Source of the DNA: a virus
Virus record (IMG/VR): IMGVR_UViG_3300046513_000023
Coordinates: 1-31,884 of that record
Direction: 5' to 3' (one strand)
Length of the DNA: 31,884 nt
Made by a program: the position numbers and the translations under genes. Shown in pieces: positions 24,376 through 31,884 of the stretch. The stretch's first letter is position 1; every line of letters begins with the position of its first letter. Under the pieces are notes generated by a model. That model had not been told where the DNA came from. It saw nothing but the letters and a program-made list of their open reading frames with translations, and ran no database searches.

Positions 24376-24412
24376 CCGAAGGCCCCGCCTCGCTTGGAGA
24401 CAGGGCCTTCGG
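24376..24412. terminator. Hairpin terminator upstream of the lysin gene
   Basis: CCGAAGGCCC 24376-24385 pairs with GGGCCTTCGG 24403-24412 (10 bp) over a 17-nt loop. It lies between the DUF2746-like gene (ends 24424) and the lysin start, so it may reduce read-through or cap the 3' end of tail transcripts. Confidence 0.75.
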
Positions 24413-24423
24413 GGGTGGGTTGG

Positions 24424-24777
24424 TCAGGCAGCGGCCGAGACGATGTGGTCGTCCAGGCGCTCTTCGACGGACAGGCGCTCACGACGCTCATGCGCGATCT
24501 CGTCGCGCAGGCTTCCGAGGTCCCTGCTGTGTCGGTCCAGGGCTTCGCCGTGGCGGTCCTGATTGTCGATGACGCGGTCGATGCGGAACATCACCGAGTC
24601 GAGGTCGTCGCGCAGGTTGGTGTCGTGAGTGTTGGAGACCTGATCACGCACCTCGGAGAGGGTGTTGGTCTGGCGGCGGATGAGCTCAGCGAAGACACCG
24701 ACGACGGCCACCATGACGGTGCCGCCTGCGGTCACCAGCGCCACTTGCACACCGCTGTCAAGGGCGAGGGCAGTCAC
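24424..24777 (-). CDS. DUF2746-like membrane and coiled-coil protein (117 aa)
   Basis: One membrane helix near the N-terminus (VTAGGTVMVAVVGVFAELI, about 15-33) is followed by a charged coiled coil to the end (DSVMFRIDRVIDNQDRHGEALDRHS and on). This matches the DUF2746 plan found near lysis genes of actinophages, where it is probably a second holin or spanin-like protein. The start at 24777 overlaps the fibre gene stop by four bases. Confidence 0.75.
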   Translation of the reverse strand: MTALALDSGVQVALVTAGGTVMVAVVGVFAELIRRQTNTLSEVRDQVSNTHDTNLRDDLDSVMFRIDRVIDNQDRHGEALDRHSRDLGSLRDEIAHERRERLSVEERLDDHIVSAAA

Positions 24778-26048
24778 GACAGCTTGGCCTCCAGGCGGGC
24801 CAGACGCTCTTCCAGATCGCTGATCTGCTTGGCCTGGCGCTGGACGACGGGGAGCAGGGCCACGCCCAGGAGGTCGTAGCGCAGGGCGTCGACCTCGCCG
24901 TCCATGTACTGGACGATCCAGTTGAGCCCGAGGTCGTGGGCCTCGTCAGCGATCAGGCCGACCTCGCCCTTGCGGCCCGGACGGAGCTTGCCGGTCTCCT
25001 CGTCGACCTGGTCCTTGCGGTCGTAGATGACCGGCCGCATCTTCAGGACGGTGTCCGGGTCGATCTCGAAGTCCTGGATGTTCTCCTTGAACTTCCGGGC
25101 AGAGGTGTTGCGGCAGAAGGTACCGGAGCCCTCGACCCAGACCGCGTACCAGGTGCCGTCCGTCGCCGTGTTGGAGTACGGCTTCTTCGAGCCGTTCGCC
25201 CAGGAGATCGTGTCGCCGGACTCCAGGTAGCTGGAGTGGGAGTGCGAGCTCGGCGTGAAGGTCGACGGCTTGGAGGTGATCGAAGTCCAGGAGTGCGAGT
25301 GGGTCGACGGTGCGAAGGTCGTAGGCTTGCCGGTGACGTCGTCCCAGTCGTGCGAGTGTGCGGACGGAGCGAAGGTGGTCGGCTTGCCGGTGACGTCGGC
25401 GTACGCGTGCGTGTGCGTCGAGGGCGTGAAGCTGGACGGCTTGTTGGTCAGCGTGTTCCAGTCAACCGCCGCGACCAGCGAGGTCCAGGCCGTACCGTTC
25501 CAGTACTCCCAGGTGCTCGTCGACTGATTGAAGCCCAGGCGCCCGACGCGAGGCGAGGCGGGGCGGGTGTTGGTGGTCCAGCCGCCCACCGAGTTCCCGA
25601 GGAACTGGCGCTCGCCCTGCACGGAGGCAGCGGAGATCGAGGTGACGTTGGCACCGACCGCGACCGTAGCCAGGCCGAACTCGTAGACTCCCGTGTCCGT
25701 CTGGGTCAGGGCAGGCGGAGTCGACGAGCCGGCCGTTCCGGTCTTGACGGCCAGCGTGATGGAGTTGGTGGCCGGGTCCAGCTTCAGGACCACGCGGTCC
25801 ACGCGGGCCGAGGTGTTGGACGCCGCGATCGTCAGGTTCTCGGTCGCCGTCGAGTAGATGGCGTGGCCGCGAACGATGGCGAAGCCAGGGCTGACCTTGG
25901 CGGTCATCCCGGTGCCGTCTGCGTAGGTGTAGAGCGCGCTGCCACCGACACCGTCAGCGACGCCAGTCTCCTGGAACTCGCGGAACAGGCGCGAGTAGTC
26001 GGTCTCGGTAATCGACTGAGCGTCGAAGGGGTACGAAGTGATCGCCAC
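24774..26048 (-). CDS. Tail fibre with His-rich repeats and S74 intramolecular chaperone (424 aa)
   Basis: The N-terminal half is a structural tail protein. At about 205-290 four tandem units of the form NKPSSFTPSTHTHAY / GKPTTFAPSAHSHDW repeat a KPxTFxPSxHxH pattern, which in other phage fibres coordinates metal ions along the trimer. The C-terminal part SARKFKENIQDFEIDPDTVL begins an S74 peptidase domain; the Ser and Lys are the expected auto-cleavage pair. DRKDQVDEETG, VGLIADEAHDLGL and a final coiled coil complete it. The chaperone would be cut off after trimerisation. Confidence 0.9.
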   Translation of the reverse strand: MAITSYPFDAQSITETDYSRLFREFQETGVADGVGGSALYTYADGTGMTAKVSPGFAIVRGHAIYSTATENLTIAASNTSARVDRVVLKLDPATNSITLAVKTGTAGSSTPPALTQTDTGVYEFGLATVAVGANVTSISAASVQGERQFLGNSVGGWTTNTRPASPRVGRLGFNQSTSTWEYWNGTAWTSLVAAVDWNTLTNKPSSFTPSTHTHAYADVTGKPTTFAPSAHSHDWDDVTGKPTTFAPSTHSHSWTSITSKPSTFTPSSHSHSSYLESGDTISWANGSKKPYSNTATDGTWYAVWVEGSGTFCRNTSARKFKENIQDFEIDPDTVLKMRPVIYDRKDQVDEETGKLRPGRKGEVGLIADEAHDLGLNWIVQYMDGEVDALRYDLLGVALLPVVQRQAKQISDLEERLARLEAKLS

Positions 26049-26066
26049 TCGGAAGTCCTCCTTGGG

Positions 26067-26453
26067 TTACAGGGTGTAGGTGCCGGTGATCCGGAGATTC
26101 CGGTTGGTGACGACGGACTGGTTGTAGCTCGTCGTGCGAAGCTGGATCTCGCCAGTGCTGAGGATGACCGCCTCGCCGCTGACGGTCCCGTCGCCCCAGG
26201 CTGCGTTGACCGTCACGGGCGGCCGGTAGCCGTCCGGGAGTGTGGCGATCGTCGGCTCGGGAGTGAGGTTCTCGGTGTTCGATGTAGGGGTGAGGGATGT
26301 GGCGTCCACGAACTTCAGGTACGCATGGAAGGTCGCCACTCCGTTGATCTTCGATGCGTAGAAGCTGTTGATGGTCCACGAACTCGACACGGTGAGGCCC
26401 GTGGTTGTCGTGGTTGGCGCCTCGGCAGGAGGCGGGTAGAGGGATGCTCCCAC
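26067..26453 (-). CDS. Small tail-associated protein (128 aa)
   Basis: GTG 26453 has AGGAG seven bases upstream; GTG 26459 is too close to it. The sequence starts MGASLYPPPAEAPTTTTTGL and is beta-rich, with SWTINSFYASKINGVATFHA and EAVILSTGEIQLRTTSYNQS. This looks like a small fibre-tip or C1q/jelly-roll-like head domain. It lies between two large fibre genes on the same strand, so it is probably a receptor-binding component. Confidence 0.7.
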   Translation of the reverse strand: MGASLYPPPAEAPTTTTTGLTVSSSWTINSFYASKINGVATFHAYLKFVDATSLTPTSNTENLTPEPTIATLPDGYRPPVTVNAAWGDGTVSGEAVILSTGEIQLRTTSYNQSVVTNRNLRITGTYTL

Positions 26454-26464
26454 TTGCACACTCC

Positions 26465-28777
26465 TTACGCGAGGGCGGCCCAGAAGCGGTTCGCGGACCG
26501 CTGCATGGAGCCGATGGTCAGCGAGGTGTACGAGGAGTTCTGGCTCGATGCGTCGTACACGCCGAAGAGCTTCGTGCCATTCAGGCCGAAGACGTTGGGG
26601 GGAGCTGCCGCGCTGTTCTCGTACTGAAGCAGCTCGGGCCCGTCCACGGGGGAGGTGGTGTAGACGAAGCGCCACACGATGTAGTACAGGCCGGGCGGGA
26701 GGGTTGTCGCCGTCACTGGAACGTAGGACGCGTCGCCACCGGCAGTGACAACCGTCGCAGGCTCGTTCGCGCCGGTAGAGATCGCGTCGTTGTACACCAT
26801 CCGCGTGCCTGACGAGTTGTAGACAGCGGCCCAGGAGTTGGCGAGCAGGCCGCCTGCGTAGCCCCGGAAGTGCCACACGATCTTCGAGATCGACTTCGGC
26901 TCGCGCAGGTACACGGCAGCGACTCGGGCGTTCGTGGTGCCCGAGTAGGCGCCGGTCGACATGCAGGCTGCCGGGTTTCCGGTCCAGGCCGCCAGGCCAA
27001 GGTCTTCCGGCTGGAGCTCGTTCCCTCGGGGCAGGATCTCGAACTGAGTAGTGCCGCCCGTCGCACCCGTACTGCGCTTCACCCACGGCCTACCGGCTTT
27101 CGAGTAGAAGTGTGCGCCGAGTGAGGAACTGGTCGGGTCCGAGCCTTGGTCGACGATGCCGAGAGCGCCGCCATCCACAGCCAGGCGGGCACCGTTCATG
27201 ACGTTCGTCGAGCCGATCACCGTCGAGCCGGAGGCCCGGTCGGCGAAGAGGTGGTACGTCTTGTCGGCTTCGTCATCGGTGTACGACTGGATTATGAAGT
27301 TCGAGCCGACGTCGGAGCCGGTCTCCGAGGCGCCGGTCACGGCGAACGACCAACGCTTCTTGTTCAGCTTGCGCAGGGCGACCGTGCCGTAGTTGGTGGC
27401 AGCCGACGCATTGATGATCATGAAGTCGTTGAAGGTCGGCGAGCTGCTGTTCTGTACGTAGTTCGTCAGATCGGCAGCGTTGGTGGCGGTGACGATCGTG
27501 CCGTCAGCCTGCCGGATCTTGAGCACGCCGCCCTCGGAGTAGACGACCACGCCCGCAGTCGGGTTCGTCGTCGGGATCGTGGTCGCGTCGTTCAGGCCGA
27601 GCATCGCGCCAGAGCCGCCACCCCAGTTGGTGGACGATGAGCCGACCTGGAGGCCGCCAGCCATGTACGCGGCACCCTGGCCCACGAAGTTGCCGTTCGC
27701 CCCGATGCGGGCAGCGAGGCCGCCCGTAGGGTTGCGCCACTCCATGATGTTGTTCGTGCCGTCGCCCTGGAAGATGGCGCGCACGCTGGTCTGGTAGGCC
27801 GCGTCGTTCGCCTTCAGTGCGCCGACGTCCGATGCGGTCAGGGTGACCGCTCCGGTGTATCCGTTCACCGAGGAGACGGCGCCTCCGCCACCACCGGCAG
27901 CGAGCTGGAAGACGGTGCCGTCCCCCTGCTTGACGTAAGCCAGGCCGCCCTTCGAGTAGATGAAGACGCCGCCCGTAGTGGTGGCCGGGTCAGTCGTGTC
28001 ACGCAGGCCCAGGGAGGCGGGAAGGGTGGCGGTCGCCGTGCCGTGGATCGTCGTGGTGTTGAAGGCGATCTGGCCGGTGCTCCGGCTCGCGTAGACGACG
28101 GTCTTGTTGAAGGAGCCGTCATCGTTGCGGGCGGACAGGCGGAAGTTCGAGCCGGCATTCGAGCCGGACTCGGCGGTGTCGTCTACCTGGAAGAGCCAGC
28201 GATCCACGCCTGCGGTCTTGTAGCCGAAGGCTCGGTAGGTACCGGCCGCCGTGCTGAGCCAGACGTACTGGCCGTCGATCTGCGAGTTGCCGGTGGTCGC
28301 AACGGACTTGACGACCTGGAACTTCTCAGCCCCGCTCGCGGTCTGCACCCACAGCTTGCCGGCCTTCGAGTAGAGCTGGGCGCCCATGGTCGTGGTGGCC
28401 GGGTCGGTCCCGGTGTCCCGCGTACCGATGGCGCCGTTGACGCTGAGGGCGACGCCGCTCTGCGTGCTGTTGGCGATGCCGATCGAGACCTGGCCGAGCG
28501 TGCGGGAGATCCAGATGGGGTCGTTCAGCTTGGCGCCCGAGTCGTCGAAGGCTTCCACCCACAGGTCGGAGCCGTTGTTCGAGCCGGTCTCGCTGCCCGC
28601 AGAGCGGATCTTCCAGCGCAGCGAGCCGTTCTTCTTGATGTCGATGTTCGGGTCGCCGGAGGTGTCGTTCACCGCCATCGAGCCAGTGAACGTCGGATCG
28701 GACGGGATCGTACCGGCCGGACCCTGCGGGCCCGTGAAGCCGGAGATGGCAGGTTCCGGGATTACGGAGAAGCCCAT
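26465..28777 (-). CDS. Large tail fibre / receptor-binding protein with collagen-like start (770 aa)
   Basis: Residues 14-24 (FTGPQGPAGTIP) are a short collagen-like element. Then at least three modules repeat: each has a GS..G..WKIRSAGSETGSNNGSDL type strand set, followed by an RxTGQ segment and a D-x-G/T..DPATTT..G...YSKxGxLxV segment (for example near 135, 265 and 560). The last 190 residues (EILPRGNELQPEDLGLAAWT on) form a different domain with CMSTGAYSG, likely a carbohydrate-binding or head domain. Repetition suggests a trimeric beta-structured fibre that contacts the host cell wall. Confidence 0.85.
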   Translation of the reverse strand: MGFSVIPEPAISGFTGPQGPAGTIPSDPTFTGSMAVNDTSGDPNIDIKKNGSLRWKIRSAGSETGSNNGSDLWVEAFDDSGAKLNDPIWISRTLGQVSIGIANSTQSGVALSVNGAIGTRDTGTDPATTTMGAQLYSKAGKLWVQTASGAEKFQVVKSVATTGNSQIDGQYVWLSTAAGTYRAFGYKTAGVDRWLFQVDDTAESGSNAGSNFRLSARNDDGSFNKTVVYASRSTGQIAFNTTTIHGTATATLPASLGLRDTTDPATTTGGVFIYSKGGLAYVKQGDGTVFQLAAGGGGGAVSSVNGYTGAVTLTASDVGALKANDAAYQTSVRAIFQGDGTNNIMEWRNPTGGLAARIGANGNFVGQGAAYMAGGLQVGSSSTNWGGGSGAMLGLNDATTIPTTNPTAGVVVYSEGGVLKIRQADGTIVTATNAADLTNYVQNSSSPTFNDFMIINASAATNYGTVALRKLNKKRWSFAVTGASETGSDVGSNFIIQSYTDDEADKTYHLFADRASGSTVIGSTNVMNGARLAVDGGALGIVDQGSDPTSSSLGAHFYSKAGRPWVKRSTGATGGTTQFEILPRGNELQPEDLGLAAWTGNPAACMSTGAYSGTTNARVAAVYLREPKSISKIVWHFRGYAGGLLANSWAAVYNSSGTRMVYNDAISTGANEPATVVTAGGDASYVPVTATTLPPGLYYIVWRFVYTTSPVDGPELLQYENSAAAPPNVFGLNGTKLFGVYDASSQNSSYTSLTIGSMQRSANRFWAALA

Positions 28778-29082
28778 CAGGCTGTCACCTCCACTCCGCT
28801 GATGAAGTACTGGCAGGTCGTCGTGTTGCCCTGCACATGGATCGTGTTGCCCGCGTCCATCACCTGGGCGATGTCGAGGGTGAAGATGCCGTTACCGGGG
28901 ATCGAGGTGTTCGGGATGATCGCCAGCCCGTTGAGCTGGATCAGGACCGTCGCCGCACTGGTGCCCGAGTTGGCCACCACGATGTTCGTCACGATCGTCG
29001 TCGCGCCTGTCGGCACCGAGTAGACGTTCGTGAGCGTCGTCGAAGTGTTGCCTCTGGAAAGGCGCTTCGGCGTGTTCGCCAT
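28777..29082 (-). CDS. Small beta-rich tail protein (101 aa)
   Basis: ATG 29082 is followed by MANTPKRLSRGNTSTTLTNV and strands separated by short loops (TTIVTNIVVANSG, ATVLIQLNGLAII, FTLDIAQVMDAGNTIHV). This is the look of a beta-sandwich structural protein. The stop overlaps the fibre start (ATGA), so it would be made in fixed ratio with the fibre. Likely a fibre attachment or minor tail protein; function not certain. Confidence 0.7.
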   Translation of the reverse strand: MANTPKRLSRGNTSTTLTNVYSVPTGATTIVTNIVVANSGTSAATVLIQLNGLAIIPNTSIPGNGIFTLDIAQVMDAGNTIHVQGNTTTCQYFISGVEVTA

Positions 29083-29085
29083 CGC

Positions 29086-30300
29086 TTACCACACCCCCAT
29101 GATGTGCATGATCTGATCGGACGAGGACGAGCCGCCTCCCGTGGAGTTGCGCTCCAGGTTGGACAGGCGGGTCTCGGTGTTGGCCACGCGCTTGTTCAGC
29201 GCGGCGGAGGCGTCGAAGCCGGTCGGGTCGCCGAGTAGGGCGCCGAGCTTGAAGCCATCGGAGCCAGCCTTGATGACGTATCCGGTGACCGTGGACTTCA
29301 GCTCCTGGTCATCGACGATGACGACCAGCGCGTCACCCAGTCCCCACTCCTTGCCGAAGCGGGCCTGGCTGTCTTCCATCGGTACGACCTGGACGTTGAT
29401 GGCCGTGAAGCCTGCGTCCCCCAGGGCCTCGTCACCGGCCTGCTGGAGCTCGGTCCAGTCGTCGGTGTTGCGCTGGTCGATGAACTGCTCGATGCGCCGG
29501 CCCCAGTCGGTCTCGGCGGCGATGGACTCGGCGTTGTCGACCTGGAGGAACTGGCGATCAGTGAGGTCGCCTTGGCCCGCCACGATGGCGCGCGTGACGC
29601 CGGGCGGGGAGATGCCGACCTTCTGCCCGGAGAGCGTCCCGTTGCGGACGTCGAGCCGGACGAACGCCGTGCGGTCGGTGATGGCGTAGGTCTCGAAGAC
29701 CAGGTTCGCCCCACGCTGCACGACACGGAAGCCGAGCTGTCCGAGGAGGGCGATCTCAGTGAGCAGGTTGCCCAACACTGGGAAGCGCGCGGACTGGTTG
29801 ATGATCGGTCCGCGCGCTCCGTCCGCGCCCATGATGAGCCCCGTCTTGCGACGAGCGGCTGGAGCTGACGGACCGATGTTGGCGTTGACGTAGGCATGCA
29901 TGACAGTCTCGGCGCGACCGCTGCGCACGTCATGCGCCTCTGTCTGACTGGCGCCGTCCGGGTTGGACGGCTGCGGGAAGGACAGGGAATCTGCAAGACA
30001 GACAGTGTCTGACACGCCCTCGAAGGCGACTGTCCCGTCCGGGTCGGTGGGGGTCGAGGCGAACTCCGACTTCACCATCGGCCCGGACAGGAGTACGTCG
30101 TCGGGGCCGGTCACGATGATCCCGGCGCCGGGCGTCCGCAGGATGTCACACAGCGGGTGCTCGGACGCCAGGTTCAGTGACCAGGAGCCGAGGTTGTTGA
30201 AGTTGTCCGTGAGTTCGAGGTCCAGCTCCTCGGGGCGAATGATGCCCCGACGAACCAGCGTCTTGTCACGCACCTCGACAGTGATGTCTTCCAGGCGCAC
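29086..30300 (-). CDS. Gp37-like minor tail protein (404 aa)
   Basis: The N-terminal part (MRLEDITVEVRDKTLVRRGI, NFNNLGSWSLNLASEHPLCDILRTPGAGIIVTGPDDVLLSG) is the family start of the ReqiPepy6 Gp37-like tail proteins of actinophages. These correspond to a baseplate/hub protein (Tal-like) binding Dit. The middle has GFRVVQRGANLVFETYAITDRTAFV. A C-terminal coiled-coil segment (ALNKRVANTETRLSNLERN) ends the protein. It sits between Dit-like and fibre genes, as expected. Confidence 0.88.
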   Translation of the reverse strand: MRLEDITVEVRDKTLVRRGIIRPEELDLELTDNFNNLGSWSLNLASEHPLCDILRTPGAGIIVTGPDDVLLSGPMVKSEFASTPTDPDGTVAFEGVSDTVCLADSLSFPQPSNPDGASQTEAHDVRSGRAETVMHAYVNANIGPSAPAARRKTGLIMGADGARGPIINQSARFPVLGNLLTEIALLGQLGFRVVQRGANLVFETYAITDRTAFVRLDVRNGTLSGQKVGISPPGVTRAIVAGQGDLTDRQFLQVDNAESIAAETDWGRRIEQFIDQRNTDDWTELQQAGDEALGDAGFTAINVQVVPMEDSQARFGKEWGLGDALVVIVDDQELKSTVTGYVIKAGSDGFKLGALLGDPTGFDASAALNKRVANTETRLSNLERNSTGGGSSSSDQIMHIMGVW

Positions 30301-31158
30301 TCAGATCACCATCCACTTCCGGGGGTACCAGGAGCAGGTGATCTGCGAGGCGCTGGTGGTGTTCAACAGAGAGGCGGTCGCGGTGGAGCTGCCAGGCTGG
30401 ACGGTCCAGAAGCGAGGCGCGGTGTCCAACAGGTCGTACCGGTTGGTGCCGGTCTCGTCTTGCACCGTCCCCTTGCGGGTGTCGACGATCAGCTTCTGTC
30501 CGGCAGTCAGGGTGCCGTTCCACTTCAGCGTCTCGCCGCTGGGTGACGTCGCGACGAACGTGTCACCCGGACCGCGCACCTCCCACACCGGGTACGCCGC
30601 AGCGTCACCCGAGTTGAAGAGGTCGATGGAGCCGATCGCCTGCGAGGGGGCGACGGTCATGTTCACCATGTTGGCCAGGAACGCGCCCGCGCTGGACGCG
30701 CCCGAGATCGTACGCACCTGCTGCGCCGAGCTGGTGAAGTACGGGTCGCCGGCCCGCAGCGTGATGACCGTCTGGAACTCGCGCTCGCCGATCGTGTCTG
30801 CGCCGTAGGTGTACTCACCACCGCCGACGCGGTGAACCTCGGTCGACCAGGACGAGCCGTCGTTGTCGAGCAGGACCAGGGAGCACCCCCCGGCCAGCGC
30901 AAGTGCCAGCCGGGAGAGCTTTTCCTGAAGGTCCGCTCGGTCGTTCGCCAGGATCTCGACCGGCAGGTCGATGTCCCTGGTCTGAACACGGGTCCTACGG
31001 AAGGTGGCGCCGTCTCCGGCGCCCTCCAACCACTGGACCGAGACCGGGGGCAGGCCCAGGCCAGTCACACCGGACTTGGCCTGGAACCCGATCCCGTAGT
31101 CGTCGATCTCGTTGAGGTCGATCGTGTCTGCACCGCTCACCAGCAGGAGCTTCGGCAC
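30301..31158 (-). CDS. Distal tail (Dit-like) protein (285 aa)
   Basis: The fold pattern of siphovirus distal tail proteins is seen: an N-terminal beta-rich half with RTRVQTRDIDLPVEILANDRADLQEKLSRLALALAG (the RxxxxRxIxLPVxI..........L....L typical of Dit). Then come SLVLLDNDGSSWSTEVHRVG and REFQTVITLRAGDPYFTSS. A galectin-like C-terminal half (FNSGDAAAYPVWEVRGPGDT) follows. It caps the tail tube and joins the Gp37-like hub. Gene order after the tape measure agrees. Confidence 0.9.
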   Translation of the reverse strand: MPKLLLVSGADTIDLNEIDDYGIGFQAKSGVTGLGLPPVSVQWLEGAGDGATFRRTRVQTRDIDLPVEILANDRADLQEKLSRLALALAGGCSLVLLDNDGSSWSTEVHRVGGGEYTYGADTIGEREFQTVITLRAGDPYFTSSAQQVRTISGASSAGAFLANMVNMTVAPSQAIGSIDLFNSGDAAAYPVWEVRGPGDTFVATSPSGETLKWNGTLTAGQKLIVDTRKGTVQDETGTNRYDLLDTAPRFWTVQPGSSTATASLLNTTSASQITCSWYPRKWMVI

Positions 31159-31163
31159 TTACT

Positions 31164-31883
31164 TCACCATCCCATCCTGGCTCGGTTGGCGGCGGCGAAC
31201 AGATCCTCCTCGGAGCCGAGCGAGGAGCCGGGGGCCGCGTAGTAGTTCAGGGTCTTCGAGCTGCTTGCCGTCGCACTGCCGGTGCCCAGCGCGGAGCCCA
31301 CCGCAGAGGCGATGTTCCGTGCCGTGCTGTTCGACGTGGCGCCGACGAGCAAGCTGTCCTCGACCGCCTGGGCGACGTTGGACCGCTCGGAGAGCAGACC
31401 CTTCTGGAATCCGAGACCGACGTAGGAGCCGATCTTGGCGAGGACCCGCGAGGGGGAGTGGATGCCGAGCTGCTTCTTGATGGCCTTGACCATCGAGTCG
31501 GCAATCTTCAGCATCTGCTTCTCGATCGCGCCAGCCTGGGACTCCAGCCCCTTGACCAGACCCTCAGCCATGTGGATGCCGTTGTCGTACATCACCTGGC
31601 TGGCAGTCGCGCCGACCTTGTTGGCCGCGCTCGCGATCTCCTTCTCAAGCTGGTTGACCTGGTTGACGCCAGCCTGACCAGCACCGAGGATCGCCTCGGC
31701 CGCTTCCATGCCAGCCTGGGGGCCGGCCTGCGCGAGCTGGTCGAACATCTCCGAGTTGAGGCCCAGCTTCTTCAGCTTGGCCAGCACGTCAGCGAAGTGC
31801 TTCGCCTGATCCCGAGCCTGCGTGAGCTGCTCGATGATCCCGGTGAAGCCGCCTTCCATGTTCGTGACGTTGGCGTCGTCGAT
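31164..31883 (-). CDS. Tape measure protein, C-terminal part (truncated by window)
   Basis: The frame is open to the right edge and ends at TGA/TAG 31164. About 240 residues are visible, with a Gln/Lys/Leu-rich helix (AKLKKLGLNSEMFDQLAQAG), many small-residue stretches (QAGVNQVNQLEKEIASAANK) and QLGIHSPSRVLAKIGSYVGL. The HSPSRvla.iG..vg.G segment is the usual C-terminal mark of siphovirus tape measure proteins. It sets tail length. The N-terminal bulk lies outside this window. Confidence 0.9.
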   Translation of the reverse strand: MDDANVTNMEGGFTGIIEQLTQARDQAKHFADVLAKLKKLGLNSEMFDQLAQAGPQAGMEAAEAILGAGQAGVNQVNQLEKEIASAANKVGATASQVMYDNGIHMAEGLVKGLESQAGAIEKQMLKIADSMVKAIKKQLGIHSPSRVLAKIGSYVGLGFQKGLLSERSNVAQAVEDSLLVGATSNSTARNIASAVGSALGTGSATASSSKTLNYYAAPGSSLGSEEDLFAAANRARMGW

Positions 31884-31884
31884 G

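Noticed and set aside
6160-26459. Further TGCAAGTG strings (near 6163, 20109, 24745, 26453)
   Set aside because: They lie in coding frames and come from ordinary Cys-Lys, Ala-Ser-Val or Val-Gln-Val codons; not counted as copies of the intergenic motif.
24936-26627. 563-aa plus-strand ORF opposite the fibre genes
   Set aside because: Shadow frame; the minus strand has clear S74 and repeat motifs here.
1-31884. tRNA genes, CRISPR arrays, insertion sequences
   Set aside because: No cloverleaf with T-loop and acceptor pairing, no spaced array of repeats and no transposase was seen.

Overview
This window is the genome interior of a temperate siphovirus of a high-GC actinobacterium, most likely a Streptomyces phage of the R4 type. 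The reasons are uniformly high GC, frequent GTG starts overlapping the previous TGA, a 469-residue R4-like large serine integrase, and an actinophage gene set (B12-type ribonucleotide reductase, ThyX, dCMP deaminase, dNMP kinase, split CHC2/TOPRIM primase, DnaB-like ATPase, Cas4-like nuclease). It has an Amidase_2 lysin, a holin and a Gp37-like/S74 tail module. No tRNA, CRISPR or insertion sequence was seen.

Layout. 1-8449, plus strand: about two dozen mostly small, tightly packed genes (many hypothetical, some Cys-rich or single-pass membrane), with dNMP kinase, thyX and a winged-helix-like protein; it ends at a strong hairpin terminator. 8508-9917, minus: serine integrase, preceded by a dyad-symmetric attP candidate at 9932-9977. 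9962-10910: small Cys-rich minus-strand ORFs divergent from a GntR-type regulator. 10981-21996, minus: nucleotide metabolism, replication and a two-gene sigma-like pair (regions 4 and 2 encoded separately). 22000-22845: regulatory zone with a HTH protein (possible immunity repressor), palindromes and direct repeats, divergent from a small basic plus-strand protein. 23195-31884, minus: holin, lysin, DUF2746-like protein, fibres, Gp37-like and Dit-like tail proteins and the C-terminal end of the tape measure.

Main discovery. The first 4.1 kb contains seven copies of a complete type II (stem-II-open) hammerhead self-cleaving ribozyme. Each lies between a stop codon and the next ribosome binding site, with the predicted cleavage 50-68 nt upstream of the next start codon. 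All have GAAA, an NUH cleavage site, CUGAUGA or CUGACGA, and three helices whose sequences differ while pairing is kept. Loop I (mostly UGGNN) can pair with the sequence just 3' of stem II, which looks like a stabilising pseudoknot with covariation. I infer that the early polycistronic RNA cuts itself into gene-sized mRNAs, each carrying a hairpin at both new ends.

Other notable points: a shared N-terminal peptide (M-A/T-L-N-L-I-E/D) on three unrelated proteins; tandem TTGNNN-17-TAAGTT promoters, one with its -35 inside a perfect palindrome; recurring intergenic motifs GTGATACTGTGACA and GTGYAAGTGTSGC; and a 12-codon leader ORF coupled to the dCMP deaminase gene. Functions are assigned by reading motifs; no database search was possible.
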